The notes: generated by a model from the sequence alone, not told the origin. Counted from the stretch's first letter, positions 16,476 through 24,895 are shown. The stretch is 64,000 nucleotides of DNA from Bacillota bacterium (GCA_023388515.1 JAEWGD010000014.1:1-64000), one strand, 5' to 3'. A program made the numbers and translations.

Positions 16476-16542
16476 GTAACTTACCACCTTTTTAGGAGGA
16501 AGATTTGAACCGCCTATCCGTTATGCAAAAGCACCTTGTAAT

Positions 16543-16572
16543 ATTATAGCACATGATGTTTATTTTTGTAAA
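16543..16572 (-). promoter_or_regulatory. Toxin promoter of TA copy 3
   Basis: On the minus strand TTTACA (16567-16572), 18 bases, TATAAT (16543-16548). The spacer resembles those of copies 1 and 2 (AAAATAAACAnC start, TGTGC before the -10). Confidence 0.65.
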
Positions 16573-16645
16573 TAAAGAATTATTTTTCATTATTCAGAAG
16601 ATTGTGAATTTGTTAAATAGATGGATTTTTTTTATTAATAAGTGC

Positions 16646-16674
16646 TTGACATATGTGTTGTTTTGGAGTACAAT
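16646..16674 (+). promoter_or_regulatory. Promoter of the SAM riboswitch-metK transcript
   Basis: TTGACA, 17 bases, TACAAT, ending about 20 bases before the first paired bases of the riboswitch. Confidence 0.7.
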
Positions 16675-16694
16675 ATAAGTGAAAATTTAATAGC

Positions 16695-16794
16695 CTTATC
16701 AAGAGTGGCGGAGGAATCAGGTCCTGTGAAGCCCAGCAACCTATTGCGAGTGCAAGGAAGGTGCTAAATCCTGCGGTTAAATCCGATAGATGAG
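16695..16794 (+). promoter_or_regulatory. SAM-I (S-box) riboswitch
   Basis: It has the S-box core: CTTATC opening P1, AAGAGTGGCGGAGG, then GAAGCCCAGCAACC, GGTGCTAAATCCTGC and a closing GATGAG that pairs with the opening. It binds S-adenosylmethionine and lowers expression of metK when SAM is plentiful, through the terminator that follows. The GGAGGAATCAGGTCCTGTGA segment departs slightly from the usual GGAGGGA form. Confidence 0.93.
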
Positions 16795-16813
16795 GAATTT
16801 TTATAGAATTCAC

Positions 16814-16845
16814 AAGCGTTCGGTAATCCGAACGCTTTAACTTTA
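16814..16845 (+). terminator. Riboswitch-controlled terminator upstream of metK
   Basis: A perfect 10-bp stem (16814-16823 with 16828-16837) with a 4-nt loop is followed by TAACTTTATT. It stands between the aptamer and metK and is the expected expression platform. The T tract is interrupted, so termination may be partial. Confidence 0.75.
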
Positions 16846-16892
16846 TTATTGGATAATAAATTTTCAATATTGTTTAAAATGGAGGAATATAT

Positions 16893-18077
16893 ATGAACAG
16901 GAAACTATTTACATCAGAATCAGTAACAGAGGGACATCCAGATAAAATTTGTGACCAGATATCTGACGCTATTTTGGATTCATTGCTTGAAAGCGACGCA
17001 TATTCAAGAGTAGCTTGCGAAACAGTTTGCACAACGGGTATGGTTATGTGTATGGGCGAGATTAGTACAAAGGCATATGTTGACATTTCAAGGGTTGCGA
17101 GGGAAGTTATTGTTGATATTGGCTATGATAGAGCTAAATTTGGATTTGATGGACATACTTGTGCAATTATTACAACGATTGATGAGCAGTCATCTGATAT
17201 AGCTATGGGCGTAAATGAGGCTTTGGAGTCTAAGGTTGGAAGTGATTCTGACTGCGATTCAACGGGTGCTGGGGATCAAGGAATTATGTTTGGCTATGCT
17301 TGTAATGAAACGAAAGAGCTTATGCCTATGCCGATTTCACTTGCACATAAGCTTGCGTTAAAGTTGACAGCTGTAAGAAAAGATGGAACTTTGCGTTATC
17401 TAAGACCTGATGGAAAGACACAGGTTACTGTTGAATATGAAGATGATAAGCCAGTTAGAGTTGATACAGTTGTTGTTTCATCACAGCATTCACCTGAGGT
17501 TTCACTTGATCAAATAAGAGATGATATTATTGAATATGTGGTTAAGAAAACTATTCCGTCTGAATTGCTTGATGAGAATACAAAATACTATATAAATCCA
17601 ACGGGACGCTTTGTTATCGGTGGTCCACAGGGCGATAGTGGGTTGACGGGTAGGAAGATTATTGTTGATACTTATGGTGGTTATGCTAGGCATGGTGGGG
17701 GTGCGTTTTCGGGAAAAGACCCAACTAAGGTTGACCGTTCAGCTACTTATGCTGCAAGGCATATTGCGAAAAATATTGTTGCTGCTGGAATTGCTGATAA
17801 ATGCGAGGTACAGCTTGCGTATGCGATAGGTGTTGCACAACCAGTGTCGATTTTGGTTGATACATTTGGAACGGGAAAATATGAAGAAGATATGATTTCA
17901 AAGGCAGTTGCAACCGTGTTTGATTTACGTCCTGCAAGTATTATTAACAACTTAAACTTGAGAAAGCCACAGTATAGACAGCTTGCTGCATACGGCCATG
18001 TGGGTAGGGAAGATTTGAATGTAGCGTGGGAAAAGACTGATAAGGTTGATGAGCTGATGAAGGAATTAAAAAAATAG
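16893..18077 (+). CDS. metK: S-adenosylmethionine synthetase
   Basis: Makes S-adenosylmethionine from methionine and ATP, the cell's methyl donor, which the radical-SAM SCIFF maturase nearby also consumes. At 394 aa it has the standard length. The motifs [17 protein letters not shown] (about residues 10-26), [12 protein letters not shown] (about 127) and [17 protein letters not shown] (about 265) are complete. The start is behind GGAGG. The SAM-I riboswitch in its leader gives feedback control by its own product. It has its own terminator downstream. Confidence 0.97.
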   Translation: MNRKLFTSESVTEGHPDKICDQISDAILDSLLESDAYSRVACETVCTTGMVMCMGEISTKAYVDISRVAREVIVDIGYDRAKFGFDGHTCAIITTIDEQSSDIAMGVNEALESKVGSDSDCDSTGAGDQGIMFGYACNETKELMPMPISLAHKLALKLTAVRKDGTLRYLRPDGKTQVTVEYEDDKPVRVDTVVVSSQHSPEVSLDQIRDDIIEYVVKKTIPSELLDENTKYYINPTGRFVIGGPQGDSGLTGRKIIVDTYGGYARHGGGAFSGKDPTKVDRSATYAARHIAKNIVAAGIADKCEVQLAYAIGVAQPVSILVDTFGTGKYEEDMISKAVATVFDLRPASIINNLNLRKPQYRQLAAYGHVGREDLNVAWEKTDKVDELMKELKK

Positions 18078-18091
18078 AAATTTATTGAGAA

Positions 18092-18125
18092 AAAAGACTA
18101 TTTCATTTTGGAATAGTCTTTTGTT
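18092..18125 (+). terminator. Terminator of metK
   Basis: The stem AAGACTATT (18094-18102) with AATAGTCTT (18112-18120) is followed by a T-rich tract. Confidence 0.8.
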
Positions 18126-18170
18126 TATATCAGTGGGAAAATCAGTTAGAGTTTTAGAACTAACTGTATA

Positions 18171-18390
18171 TTTCAAAAAAGTCAATTAAACTCAACAGTT
18201 TGGCATACTATTTATAAACACAAACACACAAACATAAAAGTTTTTGGTTAAGCTTTTTTCAAGTGGCAAACTGCCACATGAAATTTAGCACCAGTTAGTT
18301 TCAAAAAAGCCAATTAAACTCAACAGTTTGGCATACTATTTATAAACACAAACACACAAACATAAAAGTTTTTGGTTAAGCTTTTTTCAA
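18171..18390. repeat. Pair of 92-bp direct repeats after metK
   Basis: Segments 18171-18262 and 18299-18390 are 92 bp each and differ at one base (AAGTCAA versus AAGCCAA). Both end in the GGTTAAGCTTTTTTCAA head of the dispersed hairpin element. The first copy then breaks off into a different small hairpin, GTGGCA-AAC-TGCCAC (18263-18277), while the second continues into the full element, so the first looks truncated or recombined. Confidence 0.85.
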
Positions 18391-18474
18391 AAAGCTTAGC
18401 GGAGTTTGAGGCGGCAGCCTCATGCCGACAGGCAAATAAGCAGAGTTTGAGGTGGCAGCCTCATGCCGACAGGC
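18364..18474 (+). repeat. Dispersed hairpin repeat element (copy at 18.4 kb)
   Basis: Layout: AAAAGTTTTTGGTT, a hairpin AAGCTTTTTTCAAAAAGCTT, AGCGGAGTTT, a hairpin GAGGC-GGCA-GCCTC, then ATGCCGACAGGC. The second part is duplicated in tandem here (18402-18433 and 18443-18474, one base different). Related copies lie at 35652-35747 and 43204-43422. It encodes no protein that I believe. It lies downstream of the metK terminator. Confidence 0.8.
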
Positions 18475-18549
18475 GTTGCCTTTTAAGAATAATTTGCTAT
18501 CAAGGTGAATACAATTTACATGAGCAATAAAATTAGTGGAGGTAGAGCG

Positions 18550-19830
18550 ATGAGGAGAAAGGTAGTAAGTTTTATACTATTAATAATGACTATTTTCTGG
18601 ACAGGCTGTTCGGCGATAGGTAATAGCAGTTCGGATTTAGAGATGGAGTTAACTTCGGAGATAAAACTGCATGACAATTCGCTTATTCCTAATGAATTTT
18701 TGCAAGAGGGTGTGTATAAGCCGTTAAACTACTCTACTCAACAGGCGATGTGGTTTGCGTATATGGATTATGAAAAGATTTTGCTTAACAGGACTGAGGA
18801 GGAGTTTACGAAGCTTGTTGTGGAGAGGTTTGTCAAGGCAAAATTGTTGGGTATTAACACTGTTTATGTTCAGGTTAGGGCATTTTGTGATGCGTACTAC
18901 AAATCAGAGTTGTTTCCGAGGGGCGAATATTTTTCTGTGTCGAGCAATTTTGATCCACTAGAAATAATGATAAATTCTGCACATTCGCTTAATTTATCAA
19001 TTCATGCGTGGGTTAATCCGATGAGGGCAAAAACAGATATGGAAATGCAGGCTATGTCGGGTGATTATTTACCTAAGCAGTGGTATGATGATGAGATAAA
19101 AAGAGGAACTTATATTGTTCAGGTTGCTGATAGGTGGTATTTAAACCCTGCTTATAGTGAGGTTAAGAGTTTTATTACAGATGGAATAAAGGAAATAGTG
19201 TCGAGTTATGAAGTTGATGGGTTACATATTGATGATTATTTTTATCCGACAACTGATGCAAGTTTTGATACTATATCATTTGCAGAAGGCAATACAAACG
19301 ACTTGACTGCGTGGAGAATGGAAAATATCAATGTGATGGTTAAGGGAATATATTCTACAATAAAGTCTTTGAACACAAATGTTTTGTTTGGAATTAGTCC
19401 ACAAGGCAATGTAGAAAAAAATTATAGTACGCAGTATGCGGATGTAAGAAAATGGTGTAAGGAGGGTGGATACTGTGACTACATCGTTCCACAAATTTAT
19501 TTTGGGTTCAAAAATGAAACTTGTCCATTTGAGCAAACGGTTTTTGAGTGGCAACAGCTAACGTCTGGAAGTAAGATTAGGCTTGTTATTGGCGTTTGCA
19601 CATATAAAATAGGCAAAGAGGATACTTGGGCTGGTACGGGTAAGGATGAATGGATAACCGATTTGAATGTCACTTCACGAGAGGTTGAATATGTTATAAA
19701 TGACGAGAAACTGAGTGGTGTGGCTATATTTAGCTATAACTCAACCTTTGAGCCGAGTGGTGATGAGGTTCTTGTGAATGCAATTGCCGATGAGTGTGAA
19801 AAAATTAAGCAAATACTTGTTAAGGAATAA
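18550..19830 (+). CDS. GHL10 (DUF187) family glycoside hydrolase-like lipoprotein
   Basis: A lipid-anchored extracytoplasmic protein of 426 aa with a TIM-barrel domain of the DUF187/GHL10 group (YngK-like 'family 10 glycosylhydrolase'). The lipobox IFWTGCS follows a short hydrophobic signal. The region MWFAYMDYEKILLN starts the barrel, and GINTVYVQVRAF, HAWVNPMR, YEVDGLHIDDYFYP (acidic residues near the expected active site) and YIVPQIYFGF follow. Family members probably cut a cell-wall or capsule glycan, but the substrate is not established. I choose the ATG at 18550 behind GGAGG over the earlier ATG at 18505, because the signal peptide begins there. Confidence 0.85.
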   Translation: MRRKVVSFILLIMTIFWTGCSAIGNSSSDLEMELTSEIKLHDNSLIPNEFLQEGVYKPLNYSTQQAMWFAYMDYEKILLNRTEEEFTKLVVERFVKAKLLGINTVYVQVRAFCDAYYKSELFPRGEYFSVSSNFDPLEIMINSAHSLNLSIHAWVNPMRAKTDMEMQAMSGDYLPKQWYDDEIKRGTYIVQVADRWYLNPAYSEVKSFITDGIKEIVSSYEVDGLHIDDYFYPTTDASFDTISFAEGNTNDLTAWRMENINVMVKGIYSTIKSLNTNVLFGISPQGNVEKNYSTQYADVRKWCKEGGYCDYIVPQIYFGFKNETCPFEQTVFEWQQLTSGSKIRLVIGVCTYKIGKEDTWAGTGKDEWITDLNVTSREVEYVINDEKLSGVAIFSYNSTFEPSGDEVLVNAIADECEKIKQILVKE

Positions 19831-19911
19831 ATTCTGTGTTATAATATAAGTTCTTGATGAAAGTGGTTTACGATGATTCCATAGCTTGGAGATGTGGAGA
19901 GGAGAGTTAAT

Positions 19912-20733
19912 GTGTTTAGGGTTGTGAAAAAAAGAGAACTGAATAAATTGGTGTTTTTGATGGAAGTTGAAGCACCATTGATTGCAAAAAAAGCACTTGC
20001 AGGACAGTTTATAATTTTTAGAGCAGATGAAAAGGGAGAACGTGTTCCACTTACTATCGCTGATTATGATAGGGGAAATGGAACGATTACAATAATTTAT
20101 CAAGTTGTAGGGAGAAGTACACAGGTGCTGTCAACGCTGAATATAGGAGATGAGATACTTGATGTTGTTGGACCTTTGGGTATGCCTACACATATTGACG
20201 AGGGTGTAAAAAGGGTGTGCGTGATAGGTGGTGGTGTTGGTTGTGCAATTGCTTATCCACAGGCTAAGGCTCTCTATAATAAAGGCGTTATTGTAGATGT
20301 AATTGCAGGTTTTAGAAATAAAGATATAGTTATACTTGAGGACGAGTTTAAGGCTGTTAGTAATGAGCTGATTATTACAACTGATGATGGTAGCTATGGG
20401 AAAAAAGGTTTAGTTACTAATGCGTTAAAAGAACTTGTCGACAGTGGCAGAAAGTATGATACTGTAATTGCAATTGGACCTGTTCCGATGATGAAATTTG
20501 TATGTGATGTAACTCGTGATTATAATATAAAAACTATTGTATCACTTAATCCGATTATGATTGACGGAACGGGAATGTGCGGAGGTTGTAGAGTTACGGT
20601 TAACGGAGAGGTGCGTTATGCCTGTGTTGATGGGCCTGATTTTGACGGTCATGAAGTTGACTTTAAAGAGCTTATGATGAGAAATGGAACTTATAAGCGT
20701 CATGAGGATTCATGCAGATTGATGGAAGAATAA
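19912..20733 (+). CDS. nfnA: NADH-dependent ferredoxin:NADP+ oxidoreductase, subunit NfnA
   Basis: Small subunit (273 aa) of the electron-bifurcating NfnAB transhydrogenase, also annotated as 'sulfide/dihydroorotate dehydrogenase-like FAD/NAD-binding protein'. The ferredoxin-reductase fold shows the FAD motif RVPLTIADYDR, the nucleotide motif GGGVGCAIAYP and a C-terminal 2Fe-2S site with cysteines in GMCGGCRVTV and RYACVDGPDFDG. The GTG at 19912 (M-F-R-V-V-K-K) fits the family start and follows GAGGAGAG; an ATG at 19894 would add six atypical residues. nfnB follows 40 bp later. Confidence 0.92.
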   Translation: MFRVVKKRELNKLVFLMEVEAPLIAKKALAGQFIIFRADEKGERVPLTIADYDRGNGTITIIYQVVGRSTQVLSTLNIGDEILDVVGPLGMPTHIDEGVKRVCVIGGGVGCAIAYPQAKALYNKGVIVDVIAGFRNKDIVILEDEFKAVSNELIITTDDGSYGKKGLVTNALKELVDSGRKYDTVIAIGPVPMMKFVCDVTRDYNIKTIVSLNPIMIDGTGMCGGCRVTVNGEVRYACVDGPDFDGHEVDFKELMMRNGTYKRHEDSCRLMEE

Positions 20734-20773
20734 ATTAAATGGAGAAACTCGTTTAATATTACGGAGGTTTAAA

Positions 20774-22159
20774 ATGGCTAATATGTCACCTAAAAAGGTT
20801 GAAATGCCTGAACAAGATCCATTAGTCAGAGCTGGGAACTTTGAGGAAGTAACAACTGGATATACAAAGGAAATGGCTATGGAGGAGGCTGAAAGATGTC
20901 TTAACTGTAAGCATAAGCCATGTGTGGCTGGTTGTCCTGTTGCTGTTAGAATTCCTGAATTTATTGAGCAAGTGAAAGTTGGGAATTTCGAGGAGGCATA
21001 TGATATAATCACTTCAACTAATAGCTTGCCTGCTGTTTGTGGTAGAGTTTGTCCTCAAGAGGTTCAGTGTGAGGGCGTTTGCGTTAGAGGGATTAAAGGC
21101 GAGCCAGTTGGAATTGGACGCTTGGAGCGATTTGTTGCTGATTATATGATAAAAAATGGCGAAATCAAGGTTGAAAAGGTTGAAAGCAATGGTCATAAAG
21201 TTGCTGTTGTAGGTGCAGGACCTGCTGGGCTTACTTGTGCAGGCGACCTTGCAAGGCTTGGATATAAGGTTACAGTTTTTGAAGCGTTCCATGTTGCTGG
21301 TGGTGTGCTTATGTATGGAATTCCTGAATTTAGGTTGCCTAAGGCGATTGTTCAAAAGGAAATACAAGCACTCAAGGATTTGGGCGTTGAGATTAAGACT
21401 AATATGGTAATAGGGAAAATCCTTTCTATTGATGAGTTGATTGAAATGGGATATGAGTCAGTTTTTGTTGGCTCGGGTGCTGGGCTTCCTAGATTTATGG
21501 GCATTGAGGGCGAAAATCTGGTTGGAGTTTCTTCTGCTAATGAATATCTTACAAGAATTAACATTATGAAGGGCTATCTTGAGGAATATGATACACCTGT
21601 TCTGAAGTCAAAGGCTGTTGCGGTTGTCGGTGGTGGCAATGTCGCTATGGACGCTGCAAGAAGTGCAAAGCGAATGGGTGCTGAAAAGGTATATATTGTG
21701 TATCGACGCTCAGAAGATGAAATGCCAGCAAGAAAAGAAGAAGTTCATCATGCAAAGGAAGAGGGCATTGAATTTTTAATGCTTACTAATCCTGTTAGAA
21801 TAATTGGTGATGAAAGTGGCAGAGTTAAGGCAATGACTTGCACAAAAATGGAGCTTGGCGACACTGATGAAAGCGGACGACCTAAGCCTGTAAAGGTTGA
21901 GGGTGCAGATTATGACCTTGTGGTTGATACTGTAATTATGGCAATAGGTACATCACCTAACCCACTAATTCGTACAACAACAGTAGGAATTGAGGCTAAT
22001 AGGCGTGGCTGTTTAATTGTTGATGAGAATATGATGACAACAAAACAGGGCGTTTATGCTGGTGGAGATACTGTCACTGGTGCTGCAACGGTAATTTTAG
22101 CAATGGGTGCAGGAAAAAAAGCTGCAAAAGCTATTGACAAGCATATTCAAAGCAAGTAA
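20774..22159 (+). CDS. nfnB: NADH-dependent ferredoxin:NADP+ oxidoreductase, subunit NfnB (GltA-like)
   Basis: Large subunit (461 aa) that couples oxidation of NADH and reduced ferredoxin to NADPH formation, or the reverse. It is homologous to the small subunit of glutamate synthase and often annotated gltA. N-terminal cysteines CLNCKHKPCVAGCP and CGRVCPQEVQCEGVC bind two 4Fe-4S clusters (about residues 35-110). The first Rossmann site is VAVVGAGPAGLTCAG (FAD) and the second VAVVGGGNVAMDAARSA (NADP), with a closing AGGDTVTGAATVILAMGAG motif. Adjacency to nfnA supports NfnAB rather than glutamate synthase, since no gltB-type large subunit is present. Confidence 0.92.
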   Translation: MANMSPKKVEMPEQDPLVRAGNFEEVTTGYTKEMAMEEAERCLNCKHKPCVAGCPVAVRIPEFIEQVKVGNFEEAYDIITSTNSLPAVCGRVCPQEVQCEGVCVRGIKGEPVGIGRLERFVADYMIKNGEIKVEKVESNGHKVAVVGAGPAGLTCAGDLARLGYKVTVFEAFHVAGGVLMYGIPEFRLPKAIVQKEIQALKDLGVEIKTNMVIGKILSIDELIEMGYESVFVGSGAGLPRFMGIEGENLVGVSSANEYLTRINIMKGYLEEYDTPVLKSKAVAVVGGGNVAMDAARSAKRMGAEKVYIVYRRSEDEMPARKEEVHHAKEEGIEFLMLTNPVRIIGDESGRVKAMTCTKMELGDTDESGRPKPVKVEGADYDLVVDTVIMAIGTSPNPLIRTTTVGIEANRRGCLIVDENMMTTKQGVYAGGDTVTGAATVILAMGAGKKAAKAIDKHIQSK

Positions 22160-22209
22160 TATAAGTAATATGTATAATTTTAGTTTAAATAAATTTAGGA
22201 GGAAGTTTA

Positions 22210-22632
22210 ATGGATTTTAATTTTTTAAATCAGCTTGCAAATATTTCAAATCTTTTTTTAGCTAATTCATCGGGAGATGCTAGTTCGGCAGCATCAGGAG
22301 CAGGTGGATCAGCTTTGTTACTACAAATTGCTACATTCGGTGGAATAGGATTATTTTTCTATTTTATTATAATCAGACCACAAAAGAGAAAAGAAAAAGA
22401 AACTCAAGCTATGCGTGGTAGTGTGCAAATCGGAGATGAAATTGTAACTATAGGTGGTATTGTTGGTTTAGTCGTAAGAAAAACAGAGGATACTATTGTA
22501 CTAGAAACTGGTGGCGACAAGAGTAAACTTCGTATAAAAGCTTGGGCTGTACAGGATAATTTATCTGCTGCGGATAGAGCTAAAGCAACAGTTAGCACTC
22601 CAACTCTAAGTAAAGGTGAAGAAAAAGAATAG
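22210..22632 (+). CDS. yajC: Preprotein translocase subunit YajC
   Basis: A small membrane protein that associates with SecDF and YidC in the Sec translocase. After a Ser/Ala/Gly-rich start, one membrane helix (about residues 40-60) ends in IIIRPQKRKEKE, the YajC hallmark, followed by the GDEIVTIGGIVGLV and DTIVLETG segments. It has 140 aa, slightly long because of a C-terminal tail. It heads the gene group with TIGR04086 and SCIFF, a known order in Clostridia. The ribosome site is AGGAGG. Confidence 0.93.
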   Translation: MDFNFLNQLANISNLFLANSSGDASSAASGAGGSALLLQIATFGGIGLFFYFIIIRPQKRKEKETQAMRGSVQIGDEIVTIGGIVGLVVRKTEDTIVLETGGDKSKLRIKAWAVQDNLSAADRAKATVSTPTLSKGEEKE

Positions 22633-22764
22633 ATTTTGAATAAACGATGTCAATGTCATAATATTAGCGTTTCCAGAATATTAATGTATAACAAATAATA
22701 TATTAATAATGTATTAATCATGTAATAAATATTCTATATTTTTCATGAGGAATGGGGGAACGCT

Positions 22765-23172
22765 ATGCGACGGTCCAGACGGAACTATTTGTGGGACGTC
22801 AAGGTTGTATATATTATCCGTTCTGTTTTGTTTGGGATAGCAGTAATGATACTATGTCTTATGGGTTTTTCTGCGATAATGACACGTTTTTCAGCACCGC
22901 CAACAATGATTTCAATGATGGCAAATGTTTCGCTTTGCGTTGGGTGTTGTGTTGCAGGGTTCACTGCTTCCAAAAAGAGAAGAAAGCATGGAATAATGAC
23001 GGGAATATACTGTGGTGCAATAATTTACTGTGTGGTATATTTTCTTGGAATTGTCGTTTTGGGTAGATTTATTAGTATGACACTCTTTACGAAATTGCTG
23101 ATGGCAACAATTTGCAGTGCGATTGGTGGCATTTTCGGCGTAAACACCAAAATTCGACGCCCTCCACCATAA
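22765..23172 (+). CDS. TIGR04086 family membrane protein
   Basis: A 135-aa protein with four hydrophobic segments (about residues 12-35, 42-65, 75-98, 105-125), ending in a basic RRPPP tail. It fits the TIGR04086 family of clostridial membrane proteins, which typically neighbour yajC and the SCIFF genes, as here. Function unknown. The upstream GGGGAA is a weak ribosome site. Confidence 0.75.
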   Translation: MRRSRRNYLWDVKVVYIIRSVLFGIAVMILCLMGFSAIMTRFSAPPTMISMMANVSLCVGCCVAGFTASKKRRKHGIMTGIYCGAIIYCVVYFLGIVVLGRFISMTLFTKLLMATICSAIGGIFGVNTKIRRPPP

Positions 23173-23203
23173 TTCCTTGTAACATTTTATTCATAAATTC
23201 TTC

Positions 23204-23232
23204 TTGAATTATTCAAAGTTTTATGGTATAAT
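23204..23232 (+). promoter_or_regulatory. Promoter of the SCIFF precursor gene
   Basis: TTGAAT, 17 bases, TATAAT with an extended TGG just before the -10. It lies 36 bases upstream of the scifA start. Confidence 0.65.
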
Positions 23233-23268
23233 AGTAAAAATACCTTTTGTTAAGGACGGTGAATTGTA

Positions 23269-23406
23269 ATGAAGCACATCAAAACAATAAACAAGGCTAA
23301 CCTTAAAGAAACTGCAAAAAAAGGCGGCTGTGGTAAATGTCAGGCATCCTGTCAGTCAGCTTGTAAAACATCTTGCACAGTGGCTAACCAAAAATGTGAA
23401 AGATAA
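23269..23406 (+). CDS. scifA: SCIFF ranthipeptide precursor (six cysteines in forty-five residues)
   Basis: A 45-aa peptide with a leader MKHIKTINKANLKETAKKGG and a core with exactly six cysteines (positions 21, 24, 28, 32, 36 and 43) alternating with Ser, Thr and Ala. This is the SCIFF family (TIGR03973), near-universal in Clostridia. Its cysteines become thioether-linked to side chains of other residues by the adjacent radical-SAM maturase. The mature product has been linked to signalling, but its role is unsettled. The start lies behind AAGGACGGTG. It was identified from the raw sequence because it is too short for ordinary gene calls. Confidence 0.95.
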   Translation: MKHIKTINKANLKETAKKGGCGKCQASCQSACKTSCTVANQKCER

Positions 23407-23435
23407 TTATACAATTTAATTTTTTACATTTTATT

Positions 23436-23460
23436 AAGGGGCAATTCTGTCCCTTTTAAA
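23436..23460 (+). terminator. Hairpin between SCIFF precursor and maturase genes
   Basis: AAGGGGCA (23436-23443) pairs with TGTCCCTT (23448-23455, one G-U) around ATTC and is followed by TTAAAATTTT. It probably causes partial termination or stabilises the short precursor mRNA, giving more peptide than enzyme. Confidence 0.55.
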
Positions 23461-23524
23461 ATTTTATAGAAATATAAAATAAAAAGATTTTGTATAGTTA
23501 ATATAATAAAAATGGGGGAATTTT

Positions 23525-24895
23525 ATGATACATAAGTATAAGCTTAACGGCTACAATATTGTTCTTGATGTAAATAGTGGTGGGGTTCATGTTGTTGACG
23601 AGCTGACTTATGACTTGTTGGATAATATAGAACCTCCTTTTGAAGAAAGTTGCCCTGAAAAGGTTATAAATAAATTAGAACGGTTTTATTCAAGGAAAGA
23701 AATTGAATCGTGTTACGCTGAAATATTGGAGCTATATGCTGATAAGATTATGTTTAGTGAAGATGATTATGAGCAATATGCTGATAAGGCTATCGCTGCA
23801 CCATTAAAAGCTATGTGCCTTCATATAGCACATGATTGTAACCTTAGGTGTGAGTATTGCTTTGCTTCAACGGGGGATTTTGGCGAAACAAGAGGGCTTA
23901 TGAGCTTTGAAACGGGTAAGAAAGCGATTGATTTTTTAATAGAGAAGTCTGAGGATAGAGAAGGGCTTGAAATTGATTTCTTTGGTGGAGAACCACTTAT
24001 GAACTTTGATGTTGTAAAGCAGATTGTGGAGTATGCTCGCCAAAAGGAAAGTGAGTTTGGGAAGAAGTTTCGTTTTACAATTACTACAAATGGTATGTTG
24101 TTGGACGATGATAAAATAGAGTTTATTAATAAGGAAATGTCGAATGTTGTTCTGTCGATTGATGGACGTAGAGAAGTTAATGATAATATAAGAAAACGCA
24201 TTGATGGGACAGGCTGTTATGATACAATCTTGCCTAAGTTTAAAAAGCTTGTGGAAGGTCGTGGAACAAAGGAGTATTATGTTAGAGGTACGTTTACTAA
24301 GCATAATTTAGATTTTTCCAATGATGTGTATAGTCTTTTTGAACAAGGTTTTGACCAGATTTCTGTTGAACCTGTTGTTGCTGACCCAAAGGAAGATTAT
24401 GCGATCACGGAAAAAGAATTGCCTGCTGTCTTTAGAGAATATGAAAAGTTAGCAGATAGAATTCTTAAGAGTGATAAAAAGGGAGAGAAGTTTAATTTCT
24501 TCCACTTTATGATAGACCTTGATCAAGGGCCGTGTGCGATTAAGAGGTTGAGGGGTTGTGGTTGTGGCAATGATTATGTTGCTGTTACTCCACAGGGCGA
24601 TATTTATCCATGTCATCAATTTGTAGGAATGCCTAAGTATAAAATGGGCAACTTAAATGAGGATACTTTTGATGGGGATATAAAGAAAGAGTTTGCGAAT
24701 ACTCATATTTATTCTAAGCCTGAATGTAAGAATTGTTGGGCAAAGTTTTATTGCAGTGGTGGGTGTAACGCTAATAATTATCAGTATGCAGGTGATATTA
24801 ATAATGCTCATAAGCTTTATTGCGAGATACAGAAAAAGCGTCTTGAATGTGCAATAATGATAAGGGCTGTACGTTTAACCGATAGTATGGAATAA
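23525..24895 (+). CDS. scifB: SCIFF peptide maturase (thioether-forming radical SAM enzyme)
   Basis: A 456-aa radical-SAM enzyme of the TIGR03974 type. An N-terminal precursor-binding region (about residues 1-85) precedes the CNLRCEYCFAS motif, whose three cysteines hold the SAM-cleaving 4Fe-4S cluster. FFGGEPLMNFD is the SAM-binding GGE motif. The C-terminal SPASM region carries CAIKRLRGCGCGNDYVAVTPQGDIYPCHQF and CKNCWAKFYCSGGCNANN, ligating auxiliary clusters. It acts on the SCIFF peptide encoded 119 bp upstream. SAM for this chemistry comes from metK. Confidence 0.95.
   Translation: MIHKYKLNGYNIVLDVNSGGVHVVDELTYDLLDNIEPPFEESCPEKVINKLERFYSRKEIESCYAEILELYADKIMFSEDDYEQYADKAIAAPLKAMCLHIAHDCNLRCEYCFASTGDFGETRGLMSFETGKKAIDFLIEKSEDREGLEIDFFGGEPLMNFDVVKQIVEYARQKESEFGKKFRFTITTNGMLLDDDKIEFINKEMSNVVLSIDGRREVNDNIRKRIDGTGCYDTILPKFKKLVEGRGTKEYYVRGTFTKHNLDFSNDVYSLFEQGFDQISVEPVVADPKEDYAITEKELPAVFREYEKLADRILKSDKKGEKFNFFHFMIDLDQGPCAIKRLRGCGCGNDYVAVTPQGDIYPCHQFVGMPKYKMGNLNEDTFDGDIKKEFANTHIYSKPECKNCWAKFYCSGGCNANNYQYAGDINNAHKLYCEIQKKRLECAIMIRAVRLTDSME

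Noticed and set aside
22752..23066. 104-codon open frame overlapping the TIGR04086 gene
   Set aside because: A shifted frame of the membrane-protein gene without its own ribosome site; the longer frame has consistent membrane helices.
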